Source: Micromonospora radicis (lineage in GTDB: Bacteria; Actinomycetota; Actinomycetes; Mycobacteriales; Micromonosporaceae). From it: a stretch of DNA of 64,000 bases. The notes beneath the pieces were generated by a model. The model searched no databases, was not told where the DNA came from, and saw only the letters and a list, made by a program, of their open reading frames with translations. Positions 51,720 to 60,540 of this stretch are shown in pieces (positions within the stretch are counted from its first letter, which is position 1; each line of letters starts with the position of its first letter). The translations under genes and the position numbers were made by a program. The DNA lies in contig NZ_QXEC01000001.1 of NCBI RefSeq assembly GCF_003583405.1, positions 124,001-188,000 of the forward strand. Reading direction: 5' to 3'.

Positions 51720-51726
51720 GCGCGCG

Positions 51727-53103
51727 GTGGGAAGCATCCTGCGCCGGCTCACCCGGCGGCACGGAACCCTGGCGGAGCTGCTCACCGGACGCGGCAACGG
51801 CATCGGGCTGATCCGGCTCGTGCTGGCCCTGGCCGTGGTCACCTCGCACGCCAGACCGCTCGGGTTCGGCGCCAGCGACCTCGGCCACCACCTGTTCAAC
51901 CGGCAGACCAACGTGGGGACGATGGCCGTCTACGGCTTCTTCGTACTCTCCGGACTGCTGATCACCCGCAGCGCCCGCCGGACCGGCCTCGGCCGCTACC
52001 TGTGGCACCGCGGCCTGCGGATCTTCCCCGCGCTCTGGGTCTGCCTGCTGGTCACCGCGCTGCTGGTGGCACCGCTGGTGGCGCTGCGCGAGAACGGCAC
52101 CGTCGCGGGCTTCTTCGACGAGCCGTGGGAGCCGGGCGGCCCGCTGGCGTACGCCCAGGCGAACTGGTGGACCGGTGTACGGCAGTACGGTATCGAGGGG
52201 TTGCTGGCCGAGACCACTCCGTGGGGGCGCCGGACCGGCGACAGCATCTTCAACGGCGCGCTCTGGTCGCTGAAGTACGAGATGCTCTGCTACCTGGCGG
52301 TGTTCGTACTCGCCGCGACGGCGGTACTCCGCCAGGCCCGGCGCTTCGTGCTGGCGCTGGCGGTCGCCCTCTATCTGGCCATCGCGGCGAACTGGTGGAG
52401 CACCGGACGCTGGACCGGCCCGGCCAAGACGGTCAGCGGCAGCGTCGAGCTGCCGTTGCTCGGCAACGTCGGCTACCACTGGCTGCTCTACCTGGGGTTC
52501 CTCTTCGCCCTCGGGGCCAGCTTCGACCTATACCGGGAGCGGGTGCCGGTCAACGACCTGCTCGGCCTCGGCTCGGCGGCGCTGCTGGCCGGCTCCCTGT
52601 TGGTCGGCGGCTTCGCCGTGCTGGGCCTGCCCGCCTTCGCGTACCTGCTGATCTGGATGTCGGTCCGGATGCCGCGCCGGCTGCACGCCGTGGGTCGACG
52701 CAACGACTACTCGTACGGCATCTACATCTACGGCTTCGTCGGCCAGCAGGTGATGGCCAGCCTGGGCTGGAGTCGGTGGGGTTTCGTGCCGTTCGTGCTG
52801 CTCTCCGTGGCCGTGGCCGGGGCGGCGGCCGTCCTGTCCTGGAAGCTGGTCGAGCAACCCGCGCTGCGGCTCAAGGACTGGACGCCGTCGCCGGTGGTCC
52901 GGCTGTCCCGCCGGTGGGCCCGGCCGCGGCCACCCGCGGGCGTGGCGCCGCGGCCCGCCGTCGCGGTGCCCGCCGTGGTTCCGGCACCCGCCGTGGCGTC
53001 GGTCGGCGGGTCGCCCGGCTCGGCCGGCTCCGGGGCAGGCAGGGCGGGCGAGCCGGGGCCGCCGGTGGACGCGCCGACCGGGCGGTTCGGCGTACCGCGG
53101 TAG
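51727..53103 (+). CDS. Acyltransferase 3 family membrane protein
   Basis: A 458-residue multi-spanning protein of the OafA/acyltransferase-3 family, with about ten hydrophobic helices: IGLIRLVLALAVVTSHARPLGFG near the N-terminus (His in the catalytic region), GTMAVYGFFVLSGLLITRSA, and SIFNGALWSLKYEMLCYLAVF. These enzymes O-acylate glycans or antibiotics at the membrane. The C-terminus is a 75-residue Pro/Ala/Gly tail. Two GTG starts are possible (51718, 51727); the -10 spacing favours the second. It is divergent from the protease. Confidence 0.88.
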   Translation: MGSILRRLTRRHGTLAELLTGRGNGIGLIRLVLALAVVTSHARPLGFGASDLGHHLFNRQTNVGTMAVYGFFVLSGLLITRSARRTGLGRYLWHRGLRIFPALWVCLLVTALLVAPLVALRENGTVAGFFDEPWEPGGPLAYAQANWWTGVRQYGIEGLLAETTPWGRRTGDSIFNGALWSLKYEMLCYLAVFVLAATAVLRQARRFVLALAVALYLAIAANWWSTGRWTGPAKTVSGSVELPLLGNVGYHWLLYLGFLFALGASFDLYRERVPVNDLLGLGSAALLAGSLLVGGFAVLGLPAFAYLLIWMSVRMPRRLHAVGRRNDYSYGIYIYGFVGQQVMASLGWSRWGFVPFVLLSVAVAGAAAVLSWKLVEQPALRLKDWTPSPVVRLSRRWARPRPPAGVAPRPAVAVPAVVPAPAVASVGGSPGSAGSGAGRAGEPGPPVDAPTGRFGVPR

Positions 53104-53128
53104 TCCGCCCCGGCCCGTCGTCGCGGCG

Positions 53129-53134
53129 TACCCT
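53129..53134 (+). promoter_or_regulatory. -10 box of a leaderless LigD-polymerase transcript
   Basis: TACCCT at 53129-53134 is followed by exactly 6 bases and the GTG at 53141, so transcription would begin at the start codon. Confidence 0.5.
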
Positions 53135-53140
53135 CGGTGG

Positions 53141-54112
53141 GTGGCGACGGCGGCCGAGGAGATCCAGGTGGGGCAGCGGACGGTCCGCGTCTCCAGCCCG
53201 GACAAGCCGTACTTCCCCCAACGCGGACTGACCAAGCTCGACGTGGTGCGCTACTTCCTCGCCGTCGGCGACGGCATCCTGCGCGCGCTGCGGGACCGGC
53301 CGACCATGCTGGAACGGTGGCCGCGCGGCGTCTTCGAGGGCGCCACGATCGCCACCCGGCAGGACAACCGGGGCGACGCGTTCTACCAGAAGCGGGTGCC
53401 GTCGGGCGCCCCCGACTGGGTGGGCACCGCGCACATCACCTTTCCCAGCGGCCGGACCGCCGACGAGGTGGCCCCGGGTGAACTGGCGGTGGTGATCTGG
53501 GCGGTCAACCTGGGCACCCTGCGCTTCCATCCCTGGCCGGTGACCCGGGCCGACGTGGAGCGGCCCGACCAGCTGCGCATCGACCTGGACCCGCTGCCCG
53601 GGGTGGGGTTCGACCAGGTGGTGCCGGTGGCGCACGAGGTGCGTGGGTTTCTCGACGAGTTGGGCCTGACCGGCTACCCCAAGACCTCCGGCGGCCGTGG
53701 CCTGCACGTCTACGTGCCGATCGAGCCCCGGTGGAGTTTCGGCGACTGCCGGCGTGCGGTCCTCGCGTTGGGCCGCGAGCTGCAGCGGCGCCGCCCCGAC
53801 CTGGTCACCACCACCTGGTGGCGTGAGCAGCGGGACCGGCCGGTCTTCGTCGACTACAACCAGATGGCCCGTGACCACACCATGACCTCGGCATACTCGA
53901 TCCGGCCGACACCGGCGGCCCTGGTCTCCGCGCCGCTGGACTGGGCCGAGCTGGACCAGGCCCGTCCGGAGGACTTCGACGTCACCACCATGCCGGGCCG
54001 GTTCGCCGAGCGCGGTGACCCGCACGCCGGCCTGGACACCCGTTCGTACTCGCTGGAGCCGTTGCTGGCCCTGGCCGACCGCGACGGTCTGGAGGCCCCG
54101 CCGGAACGCTGA
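53141..54112 (+). CDS. Stand-alone LigD-type polymerase/primase domain (non-homologous end joining)
   Basis: A 323-residue AEP-superfamily polymerase domain as found at the N-terminus of LigD: RVSSPDKPYFPQRGLTKLDVVRYFLAVGD, TMLERWPRGVFEG, the catalytic DxD in LRIDLDPLPGVGFDQV (about residue 148), and TSGGRGLHVYVPI (about 185) for the third acidic/His region. It would add ribonucleotides at DNA ends during break repair. Here it is a separate gene with no ligase, nuclease or Ku gene nearby, as in several actinomycetes. The GTG at 53141 appears leaderless. Confidence 0.9.
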   Translation: MATAAEEIQVGQRTVRVSSPDKPYFPQRGLTKLDVVRYFLAVGDGILRALRDRPTMLERWPRGVFEGATIATRQDNRGDAFYQKRVPSGAPDWVGTAHITFPSGRTADEVAPGELAVVIWAVNLGTLRFHPWPVTRADVERPDQLRIDLDPLPGVGFDQVVPVAHEVRGFLDELGLTGYPKTSGGRGLHVYVPIEPRWSFGDCRRAVLALGRELQRRRPDLVTTTWWREQRDRPVFVDYNQMARDHTMTSAYSIRPTPAALVSAPLDWAELDQARPEDFDVTTMPGRFAERGDPHAGLDTRSYSLEPLLALADRDGLEAPPER

Positions 54113-54130
54113 GGCGAGCCCCACCGGGGC

Positions 54131-54637
54131 TCACGCCCAGGGGCTGGTCTGCCCGTCGTACTCCTCGAAGACCAGCCAGCTGCGGGTGGAGAGCACCCCG
54201 GCGATGCGTTGCACCCGGTCCAGCACCACGTCCCGCAGCGTGGCGTTGTCCGGCGCCCGGACCAGGGCGAGCACGTCGTGCTCACCGCTGAGCAGGGCCA
54301 CGTGCTCGACGTAGCGCACCTGCGCCAGCTCCGCCGACACCTCCCGCCAGGTGTCCTGCCGGATGGTCAACGCGATGTACGCCGACGTGCCCAGCCCGGC
54401 GGGCTCCGGCGCGACCCGAGCGGTGAACCCGGTGATCGCACCGTCCCGGACCAGCCGCTCCATACGCGCGTACGCGTTGGTCCGCGAGACGTGCACCCGT
54501 TCGGCCAAGGTACGGATGGAGATCCGGCCGTCGCGGGTCAACTCGTCGAGGATGCGCCGGTCCACCTCGTCGAGGCCGGGTGCCGAACGTCCCGTACCAC
54601 CGGTCACCGGCCCCCTGTCTACGGTCTCCTGGCCCAC
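54131..54637 (-). CDS. Lrp/AsnC-family regulator (probable bkd regulator)
   Basis: A 168-residue Lrp/AsnC protein: N-terminal HTH (LDEVDRRILDELTRDGRISIRTLAERVHVSRTNAYARMERLVRDGAI, about 22-69) and RAM domain (VEHVALLSGEHDVLALVRA). GTG at 54637 follows GGGAGGATTGAT. It diverges from the 2-oxoacid dehydrogenase operon with 104 bases between, the same layout as bkdR of Pseudomonas and similar actinobacterial loci, so it probably controls that operon in response to a branched-chain amino acid. Confidence 0.9.
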   Translation of the reverse strand: MGQETVDRGPVTGGTGRSAPGLDEVDRRILDELTRDGRISIRTLAERVHVSRTNAYARMERLVRDGAITGFTARVAPEPAGLGTSAYIALTIRQDTWREVSAELAQVRYVEHVALLSGEHDVLALVRAPDNATLRDVVLDRVQRIAGVLSTRSWLVFEEYDGQTSPWA

Positions 54638-54741
54638 ATCAATCCTCCCGTGATGCCATTCATCCCGCCTTCACGGGCCATCTTGAGTCAATCATCCGAC
54701 CAAAGGAGCATAGGGCCACCACACGTCCAGGAGGTTCCGCC

Positions 54742-55908
54742 GTGACGACCACCCCCCAGGCGGCCCGCAGGGCATCCCCGCGGAAGCGCCGGCCGGCCAC
54801 CCCGGCCGCGCCCGACCCGTCCGCCGAACTGCTGCCCCAGGCCGAGCCCGTCCGGTTGCTCGACCCGGACGGCACCACCCTGCCGCCCCGCGCCGACTAC
54901 CCCGAGCCGCCCGTCGAGGCGCTGCGCGAGATGTACCGGCGGATGGTCGTCGGGCGGCGCTTCGACGCACAGGCCACCGCGCTGACCAAACAGGGTCGGC
55001 TGGCCGTCTACCCGTCCTCCCGGGGTCAGGAGGCGTGCCAGGTCGGCGGGGTCCTCGCGCTGCGCGACGACGACTGGGTGTTCCCCACCTACCGTGAGTC
55101 GATGGCGCTCACCGCCCGGGGCATCGACCCGGTCGAGGTGCTCACCCTGCTGCGCGGGGACTGGCACTGCGGGTACGACCCCACCGAGGTGCGCACCGCC
55201 CCGCAGTGCACCCCGCTGGCGACCCAGTGCGTGCACGCCGCCGGGCTGGCCTACGGCGAGTCGTACCAGGGCCGCGACACCGTGGCGCTGGTCTACATCG
55301 GTGACGGCGCCACCAGCGAGGGCGACTTCCACGAGGGGGTCAACTTCGCCGCCGTGTTCAAGGCGCCGGTGGTCTACTTCGTCCAGAACAACCGGTACGC
55401 GATCAGCGTCCCGCTGTCCCGGCAGACCGCCGCACCGACCCTGGCGTACAAGGGCGTCGGCTACGGCGTACCCAGCGAGCAGGTCGACGGCAACGACCCG
55501 GTCGCCGTGCTCGCCGTACTCAACCGGGCGGTCGCGCACGCCCGGGCCGGCAAGGGGCCGTACCTGGTGGAGGCGCACACCTACCGGATGGAGCCGCACA
55601 CCAACGCCGACGACCAGACCCGTTACCGCGACCCCGACGAGGTCGAGGCGTGGCGCGACCGTGATCCGATCGTCCGGCTGGAGAGCTACCTGCGGGCCCG
55701 CGGCGTGCTCGACGACGCGGCCGTCGCCGAGATCGCCGAGCAGGCCGAGGCGTACGCCGCGCGGCTGCGCGAGCGGATGAACAGCCAACCCACCGTCGAC
55801 CCGCTCAGCCTCTTCGAGCACGTCTACGCGCGGCCCACCCCGCAGCTGGTCGAACAGCGGGAACAGGTCCGTGCCGAACTCGCCGCGGCGCAGGAGGAGG
55901 ACGCCTGA
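54742..55908 (+). CDS. bkdA: 2-oxoacid dehydrogenase E1 alpha subunit (branched-chain type)
   Basis: A 388-residue thiamine-diphosphate enzyme subunit. The TPP motif is GDGATSEGDFHEGVNFAAVFKAPVVYFVQNNRYAIS (Gly-Asp-Gly to Asn-Asn, about residues 190-225), with PTYRESMALTARG and EAHTYRMEPHTNADDQTRYR later. It decarboxylates a branched-chain 2-oxoacid (or pyruvate) and passes the acyl group to E2. The N-terminal 30 residues are basic and disordered. GTG at 54742 follows AGGAGGTTCCGCC. Assignment to branched-chain acids rests mainly on the adjacent Lrp gene and order; PDH activity is not excluded. Confidence 0.88.
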   Translation: MTTTPQAARRASPRKRRPATPAAPDPSAELLPQAEPVRLLDPDGTTLPPRADYPEPPVEALREMYRRMVVGRRFDAQATALTKQGRLAVYPSSRGQEACQVGGVLALRDDDWVFPTYRESMALTARGIDPVEVLTLLRGDWHCGYDPTEVRTAPQCTPLATQCVHAAGLAYGESYQGRDTVALVYIGDGATSEGDFHEGVNFAAVFKAPVVYFVQNNRYAISVPLSRQTAAPTLAYKGVGYGVPSEQVDGNDPVAVLAVLNRAVAHARAGKGPYLVEAHTYRMEPHTNADDQTRYRDPDEVEAWRDRDPIVRLESYLRARGVLDDAAVAEIAEQAEAYAARLRERMNSQPTVDPLSLFEHVYARPTPQLVEQREQVRAELAAAQEEDA

Positions 55909-56924
55909 TGGCCACCATGACCATGGCGAAGGCGCTCAACGCCGCGCTCGCCGACGCGATGCTCGACGACGAGCGGGTCGTCGTCTTCGGCGAGGACGTC
56001 GGCCAGCTCGGCGGCGTCTTCCGGATCACCGACGGGCTCCAGGCCCGCTTCGGCGACAAGCGCTGCTTCGACACCCCGCTCGCCGAGGCCGGCATCGTCG
56101 GTTTCGCGGTCGGACTGGCCATGTCCGGGCTGCGGCCGGTGGTCGAGATGCAGTTCGACGCCTTCGCGTACCCGGCGTTCGAGCAGATCGCCTCGCACGT
56201 GGCGAAGCTGCGCAACCGCACCCGGGGCGCGTTGAGCGTGCCGATGGTGATCCGGGTGCCGTACGCCGGCGGCATCGGCGGGGTGGAGCACCACTGCGAC
56301 TCCTCCGAGGCGTACTACGCGCACACCCCGGGTCTGAAGGTGGTCACCCCGGCGACCGTCGCCGACGCGTACTCGCTGCTGCGCGAGGCGATCGACGACC
56401 CGGATCCGGTGGTCTTCATGGAGCCGAAGAAGCTCTACTTCGGCAGCGCCGAGGCGGAACTGCCGGCCCGTACCGAGCCGTTCGGCCGGGCGGTCGTCCG
56501 CCGGCCCGGACGCGACGCCACCCTGGTCGCGTACGGCCCGGCGGTGCCGGTCGCGCTGGAGGCCGCCGAGGCCGCCCGGGAGGAGGGCTGGGACCTGGAG
56601 GTGGTCGACGTACGCACCATCGTGCCGTTCGACGACGCCACCGTCACCGCCTCGGTCCGGCGCACCGGCCGCTGCGTGGTGATCCAGGAGGCGCAGGGCT
56701 TCGCCGGTGTCGGCGCGGAGATCGCCGCCCGCGTGCAGGAGCGCTGCTTCCACGCCCTGCACGCCCCGGTGCTGCGGGTCTCCGGCCTGGACATCCCGTA
56801 CCCCGCGCCGATGCTGGAGCACACCCACCTGCCCTCGGTCGACCGGGTGCTCGACGCGGTGGCCCGGCTGCAGTTCGACGACCAGCCCGACGGGCGCTGG
56901 CTGGCCGAGGGCAGCGCGGCATGA
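55908..56924 (+). CDS. bkdB: 2-oxoacid dehydrogenase E1 beta subunit
   Basis: A 338-residue E1 beta: MTMAKALNAALADAMLDDERVVVFGEDVGQLGGVFRITDGL, RPVVEMQFDAFAYPAFEQIASHVAK and GGIGGVEHHCDSSEAYYAHTPGLKVVTPATV, the usual family landmarks. It pairs with E1 alpha to bind thiamine diphosphate. The ATG shares one base with the alpha stop (TGATG), and the E2 start overlaps its stop by 4 bases, so all three subunits are translationally coupled. Confidence 0.93.
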   Translation: MATMTMAKALNAALADAMLDDERVVVFGEDVGQLGGVFRITDGLQARFGDKRCFDTPLAEAGIVGFAVGLAMSGLRPVVEMQFDAFAYPAFEQIASHVAKLRNRTRGALSVPMVIRVPYAGGIGGVEHHCDSSEAYYAHTPGLKVVTPATVADAYSLLREAIDDPDPVVFMEPKKLYFGSAEAELPARTEPFGRAVVRRPGRDATLVAYGPAVPVALEAAEAAREEGWDLEVVDVRTIVPFDDATVTASVRRTGRCVVIQEAQGFAGVGAEIAARVQERCFHALHAPVLRVSGLDIPYPAPMLEHTHLPSVDRVLDAVARLQFDDQPDGRWLAEGSAA

Positions 56925-58390
56925 GCGAACAGGTCTTCCTGCTGCCCGACCTCGGCGAGGGGCTCACCGAGGCGGAGATCGTGCACTGGCGGGTCGCGGT
57001 CGGCGACGTGGTCACCGTCGACCAGACCGTGGTCGAGGTCGAGACCGCCAAGGCCGTCGTGGACGTACCCTGCCCGTACGCCGGCCGGGTCGTCGCGCTG
57101 CACGGCGCGGAGGGTGAGGTCCGCCCGGTCGGCCAGCCGCTGATCACGGTGGCCGGGCCGGGGACCGACGGGTCCACGACCGAACCGTCCGGGCACGCCG
57201 TCTACCGCGAGGAGGAGCGGGCCGGATCCGGCAACGTCCTGATCGGCTACGGCACCGGTCACGGCGGCCGCTCGCGGCGACGCCGTCGTGCCGGGCTCGC
57301 CCCGGCCACCCACGCCACCGCCCCGGCCGCGTCGCAGGTCGCGCCGGACCCGGCCGCATCGCCCGTCGCGCTGAACCCGGCCCCGCCGCCCGCCGTCGGA
57401 CCGCATCCAACCGCCCCGGCCGGGCCGCAGCCGGTGACGGCGGCCGCGGTCCTGGTCATCTCGCCGATCGTGCGACGGCTGGCCCGCGACCATGGCGTGG
57501 ACCTGCGCGCGGTGCGGGGCAGCGGTCCCGGTGGGGTGGTCCGGCGGGCCGACGTCGAAGCGGCGGCCGACGCGCTGGCCCGCGGTGCCGGGACACCGGT
57601 GCCGCAGGCCAGCGGCGTGCACGCCGACCGGCCGGCGGCAGCCGTCGGGGTGGCGGCCGGGCAACCGGCCCACGTCGGGCTCGCCCCGGCCGGCGCGGCG
57701 GACCTGGTGATCCCGCTGACCGGCATCCGCAGGGCGATCGCCGACAAGCTCTCCCGCAGCCGGCGGGAGATTCCCGAGGTGACCATCTGGGTGGACGCCG
57801 ATGCCACCGCGCTGCTGCAGACCCGGGCCGCGATCAACGCGGCCCGTCCCGACCAGCCGGTGAGCATCCTGGCCCTGCTCGCCCGGATCTGCCTGTCGGG
57901 GCTGCGTCGCTACCCGCAGCTCAACGCCCGGGTCGACACCGAGGGGCAGCGGATCATCCAGTCCGCCGGGGTGCACCTGGGGATCGCCGCGCAGACCGAC
58001 CGTGGCCTGGTCGTACCGGTGCTGCGCGACGCCGACCGGCTCACCACCGCGGAGCTGGCCGCCGAACTGGCCGCCACCACCACGGCGGCCCGGGCCGGTG
58101 GACTGCCGCCAGCCCGGCTCACCGGCGGGACGTTCACGCTGAACAACTACGGCGTGTTCGGCGTCGACGGCTCCACCCCGATCATCAACCACCCCGAGGC
58201 GGCGCTGCTCGGCGTGGGGCGCATCGTGGACAAGCCGTGGGTGGTCGACGGCCAACTCGCGGTGCGTAAGGTGACCCAGCTCAGCCTCACCTTCGACCAC
58301 CGGGTCTGCGACGGCGGGGTGGCCGGGGGCTTCCTGCGGCACGTCGCCGACTGCGTCGAGCAGCCGGCGCTGCTGGTCGCCGCCGTCTGA
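56921..58390 (+). CDS. bkdC: 2-oxoacid dehydrogenase E2 component (dihydrolipoyl acyltransferase)
   Basis: A 489-residue E2. An N-terminal lipoyl domain carries the lipoylated Lys in VEVETAKAVVDVPCP (about residue 43). After an Ala/Pro linker comes the peripheral subunit-binding domain (ISPIVRRLARDHGVDLRAVRGSGPGG, about 180-205). The catalytic domain begins near 265 and holds the active His in TFDHRVCDGGVAGGFL (about 462). It transfers the acyl group to CoA. No E3 gene follows; a shared dihydrolipoamide dehydrogenase elsewhere is presumed. A strong terminator ends the operon. Confidence 0.94.
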   Translation: MSEQVFLLPDLGEGLTEAEIVHWRVAVGDVVTVDQTVVEVETAKAVVDVPCPYAGRVVALHGAEGEVRPVGQPLITVAGPGTDGSTTEPSGHAVYREEERAGSGNVLIGYGTGHGGRSRRRRRAGLAPATHATAPAASQVAPDPAASPVALNPAPPPAVGPHPTAPAGPQPVTAAAVLVISPIVRRLARDHGVDLRAVRGSGPGGVVRRADVEAAADALARGAGTPVPQASGVHADRPAAAVGVAAGQPAHVGLAPAGAADLVIPLTGIRRAIADKLSRSRREIPEVTIWVDADATALLQTRAAINAARPDQPVSILALLARICLSGLRRYPQLNARVDTEGQRIIQSAGVHLGIAAQTDRGLVVPVLRDADRLTTAELAAELAATTTAARAGGLPPARLTGGTFTLNNYGVFGVDGSTPIINHPEAALLGVGRIVDKPWVVDGQLAVRKVTQLSLTFDHRVCDGGVAGGFLRHVADCVEQPALLVAAV

Positions 58391-58406
58391 CTCCGGCTTC
58401 CGGCCC

Positions 58407-58443
58407 ACGCGCCCGGCGTCGTCGTAACGGACGCCGGGCGCGT
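58407..58443 (+). terminator. Terminator of the 2-oxoacid dehydrogenase operon
   Basis: A perfect 14-bp stem (ACGCGCCCGGCGTC with its complement at 58430-58443) around a 9-base loop, 17 bases after the E2 stop. Confidence 0.85.
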
Positions 58444-58537
58444 CCGTCCGCACCGGTGAGGCCCGGGCGTACGCGGGGCGGGCCGGGACACCGGCCCCGT
58501 TCCGCCCGCCGTCGCCCTGTTCGGCATTGGCGGCGCG

Positions 58538-58558
58538 TTCTGGAGCAGATTTCCAGAA
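58538..58558 (+). promoter_or_regulatory. Palindrome in the L,D-transpeptidase leader
   Basis: TTCTGGA (58538-58544) and TCCAGAA (58552-58558) form a perfect 7-bp inverted repeat with a 7-base spacer in the AT-richer region about 105 bases before the L,D-transpeptidase ATG; possible operator or leader hairpin. Confidence 0.4.
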
Positions 58559-58661
58559 AAGCTCTCGCATTGTGTGCCTGCTCTTCTCGGAAATTGCGAA
58601 ACCGTCGGTGTCGGGCGGAGAGAATGTGGCGGAGGACGGAGCAATAACGGGGGGACGCATC

Positions 58662-59921
58662 ATGATGTTGAGGCGGCGACTGACGCTGTTGGCGGTGACC
58701 GTGGCAGCGGCACCCCTGGCCCTGGGGGCGTGCACCGGTGACCGCAGACCGGGCCAGCCCGCCGAGGCGCGGGTCAACCCGGAACTGGTCGTGACCCCCG
58801 CCGAGGGTACGCGTGACGTGCCGATCAGCGGTGAGATCGGTACCGACGTCAAGCACGGGCGGGTCACCGCCGTGCGGATCACCGACGACAAGGGCGGCAC
58901 GGTCGAGGCGGAGCCACGTGAGGACGGCACCGGCTGGGTGCCGAACAAGCCGCTGGAGCCGAAACGCACCTACACCGCCGAGGTGACCGCGACCGGTGAT
59001 TCGGGCACCACCGTCACCCGGAGGACGACCTTCACCACCCAACCGAAATCGTCGAAACCGGCGATCACCAGCGTCCTGTATTTCGCCGGCAACCGGACGT
59101 ACGGCACGGCGATGCCGGTAACCGTGGCGTTCGACCCGCCCATTCCGAAAGAGGCCAGGGCGGACGTACAACGGCGCCTGTTCGTGAAGACCGACCCGCC
59201 GCAGCCGGGCGCCTGGTCCTGGGTCTCCGACGGCAGTCAGGTCTACTACCGGGCGCCCGACTTCTGGCGGCCGGGTACGACGATCAACGTCCGCTCGGCG
59301 TTGGAGGGCCTGCCGATCGGCAAGGAGTACGTGGGCGACACCGACAAGCGGGCGACCTCGAAGATCGGCCGGCAGGTCGAGTTGGAGATCGACAACGCGA
59401 CCAAGCAGATGTCGGTGTTCCAGGACGGCAAGTTGCTGCGCAGACTGCCGGTCAGCCTCGGTAAGCCGAGCACCCCGACCTCCAGCGGCAAGATGGTGAT
59501 CATGGAGAAGCTCGAGTTCACCACGTTCGACACCCGGGGTTCGGCGGACCCGTACGTGGTCGACGTCGAGGACGCGCAGCGGCTCACCTGGCGCGGCGAG
59601 TTCATCCACGGCGCACCCTGGTCGGAGGGGGACCAGGGCAACACCAACGTCTCGCACGGCTGCACCAACCTCTCCGCGGCCAACGCCGACTGGTTGATGG
59701 GCATCACCCAGGTCGGCGACCTCGTCACCGTCAAGGGCACCGAGGTCCAACTCGACGAGGGCAACGGCTGGACCGCCTGGAACGTCAGCTGGGACCAGTT
59801 CACCAAGGGCAGCGCCCTGCCCGTACCGGCCAACCTGCGGCCCACGCCGACCCAGGCGCCGGACCCGGGTGCGGTGGCCGGTGGCTCGCCGGAGCCGGCC
59901 CCGTCCGCCAGCGGCGGCTGA
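58662..59921 (+). CDS. L,D-transpeptidase lipoprotein with Ig-like domains
   Basis: A 419-residue cell-wall enzyme. Lipobox PLALGAC (Cys at about 25), then two Ig-like domains (VTPAEGTRDVPISGEIG; ITSVLYFAGNRTYGTAMPVTVAFDPPI) and a YkuD catalytic domain with FIHGAPWSEGDQGNTNVSHGCTNLS (catalytic Cys in SHGCTN, about residue 340). Such enzymes form 3-3 peptidoglycan cross-links, important in mycobacteria and other actinomycetes. GGGGGGACGCATC precedes the ATG at 58662 (a second ATG follows at once). A Pro/Ala tail ends the protein. Confidence 0.93.
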   Translation: MMLRRRLTLLAVTVAAAPLALGACTGDRRPGQPAEARVNPELVVTPAEGTRDVPISGEIGTDVKHGRVTAVRITDDKGGTVEAEPREDGTGWVPNKPLEPKRTYTAEVTATGDSGTTVTRRTTFTTQPKSSKPAITSVLYFAGNRTYGTAMPVTVAFDPPIPKEARADVQRRLFVKTDPPQPGAWSWVSDGSQVYYRAPDFWRPGTTINVRSALEGLPIGKEYVGDTDKRATSKIGRQVELEIDNATKQMSVFQDGKLLRRLPVSLGKPSTPTSSGKMVIMEKLEFTTFDTRGSADPYVVDVEDAQRLTWRGEFIHGAPWSEGDQGNTNVSHGCTNLSAANADWLMGITQVGDLVTVKGTEVQLDEGNGWTAWNVSWDQFTKGSALPVPANLRPTPTQAPDPGAVAGGSPEPAPSASGG

Positions 59922-59935
59922 CCGGACCGTACCCG

Positions 59936-59963
59936 CCGGGCCGGCCCGCACGGGCCGGCCCGG
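59936..59963 (+). terminator. Terminator after the L,D-transpeptidase gene
   Basis: CCGGGCCGGCCC (59936-59947) and GGGCCGGCCCGG (59952-59963) form a 12-bp stem with a 4-base loop. Confidence 0.75.
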
Positions 59964-60129
59964 TCGCGGTTGCGGTGACCCGGCGTCGCCTTCGCGGCGG
60001 TGGCCGGATCGTCGAGCCGGGGATGTTCCCTAGGGTGGAGCGGGTGGGCCTGCGGGTCTTGCCCTGGATCTACCCCGAACCATCGCTCGGCAGGGGGAAA
60101 GTGTCGGGGCCGGCGGATAGGTTCGGGTC

Positions 60130-60480
60130 ATGCGAGAGCGCGAGGAGCGGTTCCACGTCGAGACCCGGGTGTCCGACGAGGCGGTGTGCGTCCACCCGGT
60201 AGGTGTGGTCGACATCGCCACCGTCGCGGCGTTCCGGGCCGCACTCTGGGCCGCGCCGCCGCGCCGGGAACTGCGCGTCGACCTCTCCGAGGTTCGGTTG
60301 CTCTCGGCAGCCGGGGTGCGCGCACTGGTCGCGGCGCGCCTGCGGGTGCGGGCCCGGGGCGGCGAGCTGGTGCTGGTGGATCCGCCGCCGGTGGTGGAGC
60401 GGGTTCTGCGCGCCACCGGCCTGCGTCGGGTCATCCCGGTCGTCGAGGCCGCGCCCGCGCGGGTGCTCGCCACGGTGTGA
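60130..60480 (+). CDS. STAS-domain protein (anti-sigma factor antagonist-like)
   Basis: A 116-residue STAS domain: AVCVHPVGVVDIATVAAFRAALWAAPPRRELRVDLSEVRLLSAAGVRALVAARLRVRARGGELVLVDPPP. The stretch LSAAGVRAL occupies the position of the phosphorylatable Ser in SpoIIAA-type antagonists (here Ser-Ala-Ala-Gly). TAGGTT 6 bases before the ATG suggests a leaderless transcript. No anti-sigma kinase or sigma gene adjoins, so its partner is elsewhere. Confidence 0.88.
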   Translation: MREREERFHVETRVSDEAVCVHPVGVVDIATVAAFRAALWAAPPRRELRVDLSEVRLLSAAGVRALVAARLRVRARGGELVLVDPPPVVERVLRATGLRRVIPVVEAAPARVLATV

Positions 60481-60499
60481 CGGCGGCCGGATGCCGGGG

Positions 60500-60535
60500 G
60501 CGTCCGGCGCCGGGCACGGGGCCGGCGCCGGACGC
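60500..60535. terminator. Bidirectional terminator between STAS and FKBP genes
   Basis: GCGTCCGGCGCCGG (60500-60513) and CCGGCGCCGGACGC (60522-60535) form a 14-bp perfect stem with an 8-base loop between convergent genes. Confidence 0.85.
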
Positions 60536-60540
60536 GTCGG

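Noticed and set aside
56435..58969. Minus-strand 844-codon open frame opposite the E1 beta/E2 genes
   Set aside because: It is antisense to enzymes with complete catalytic motifs and so is a shadow.
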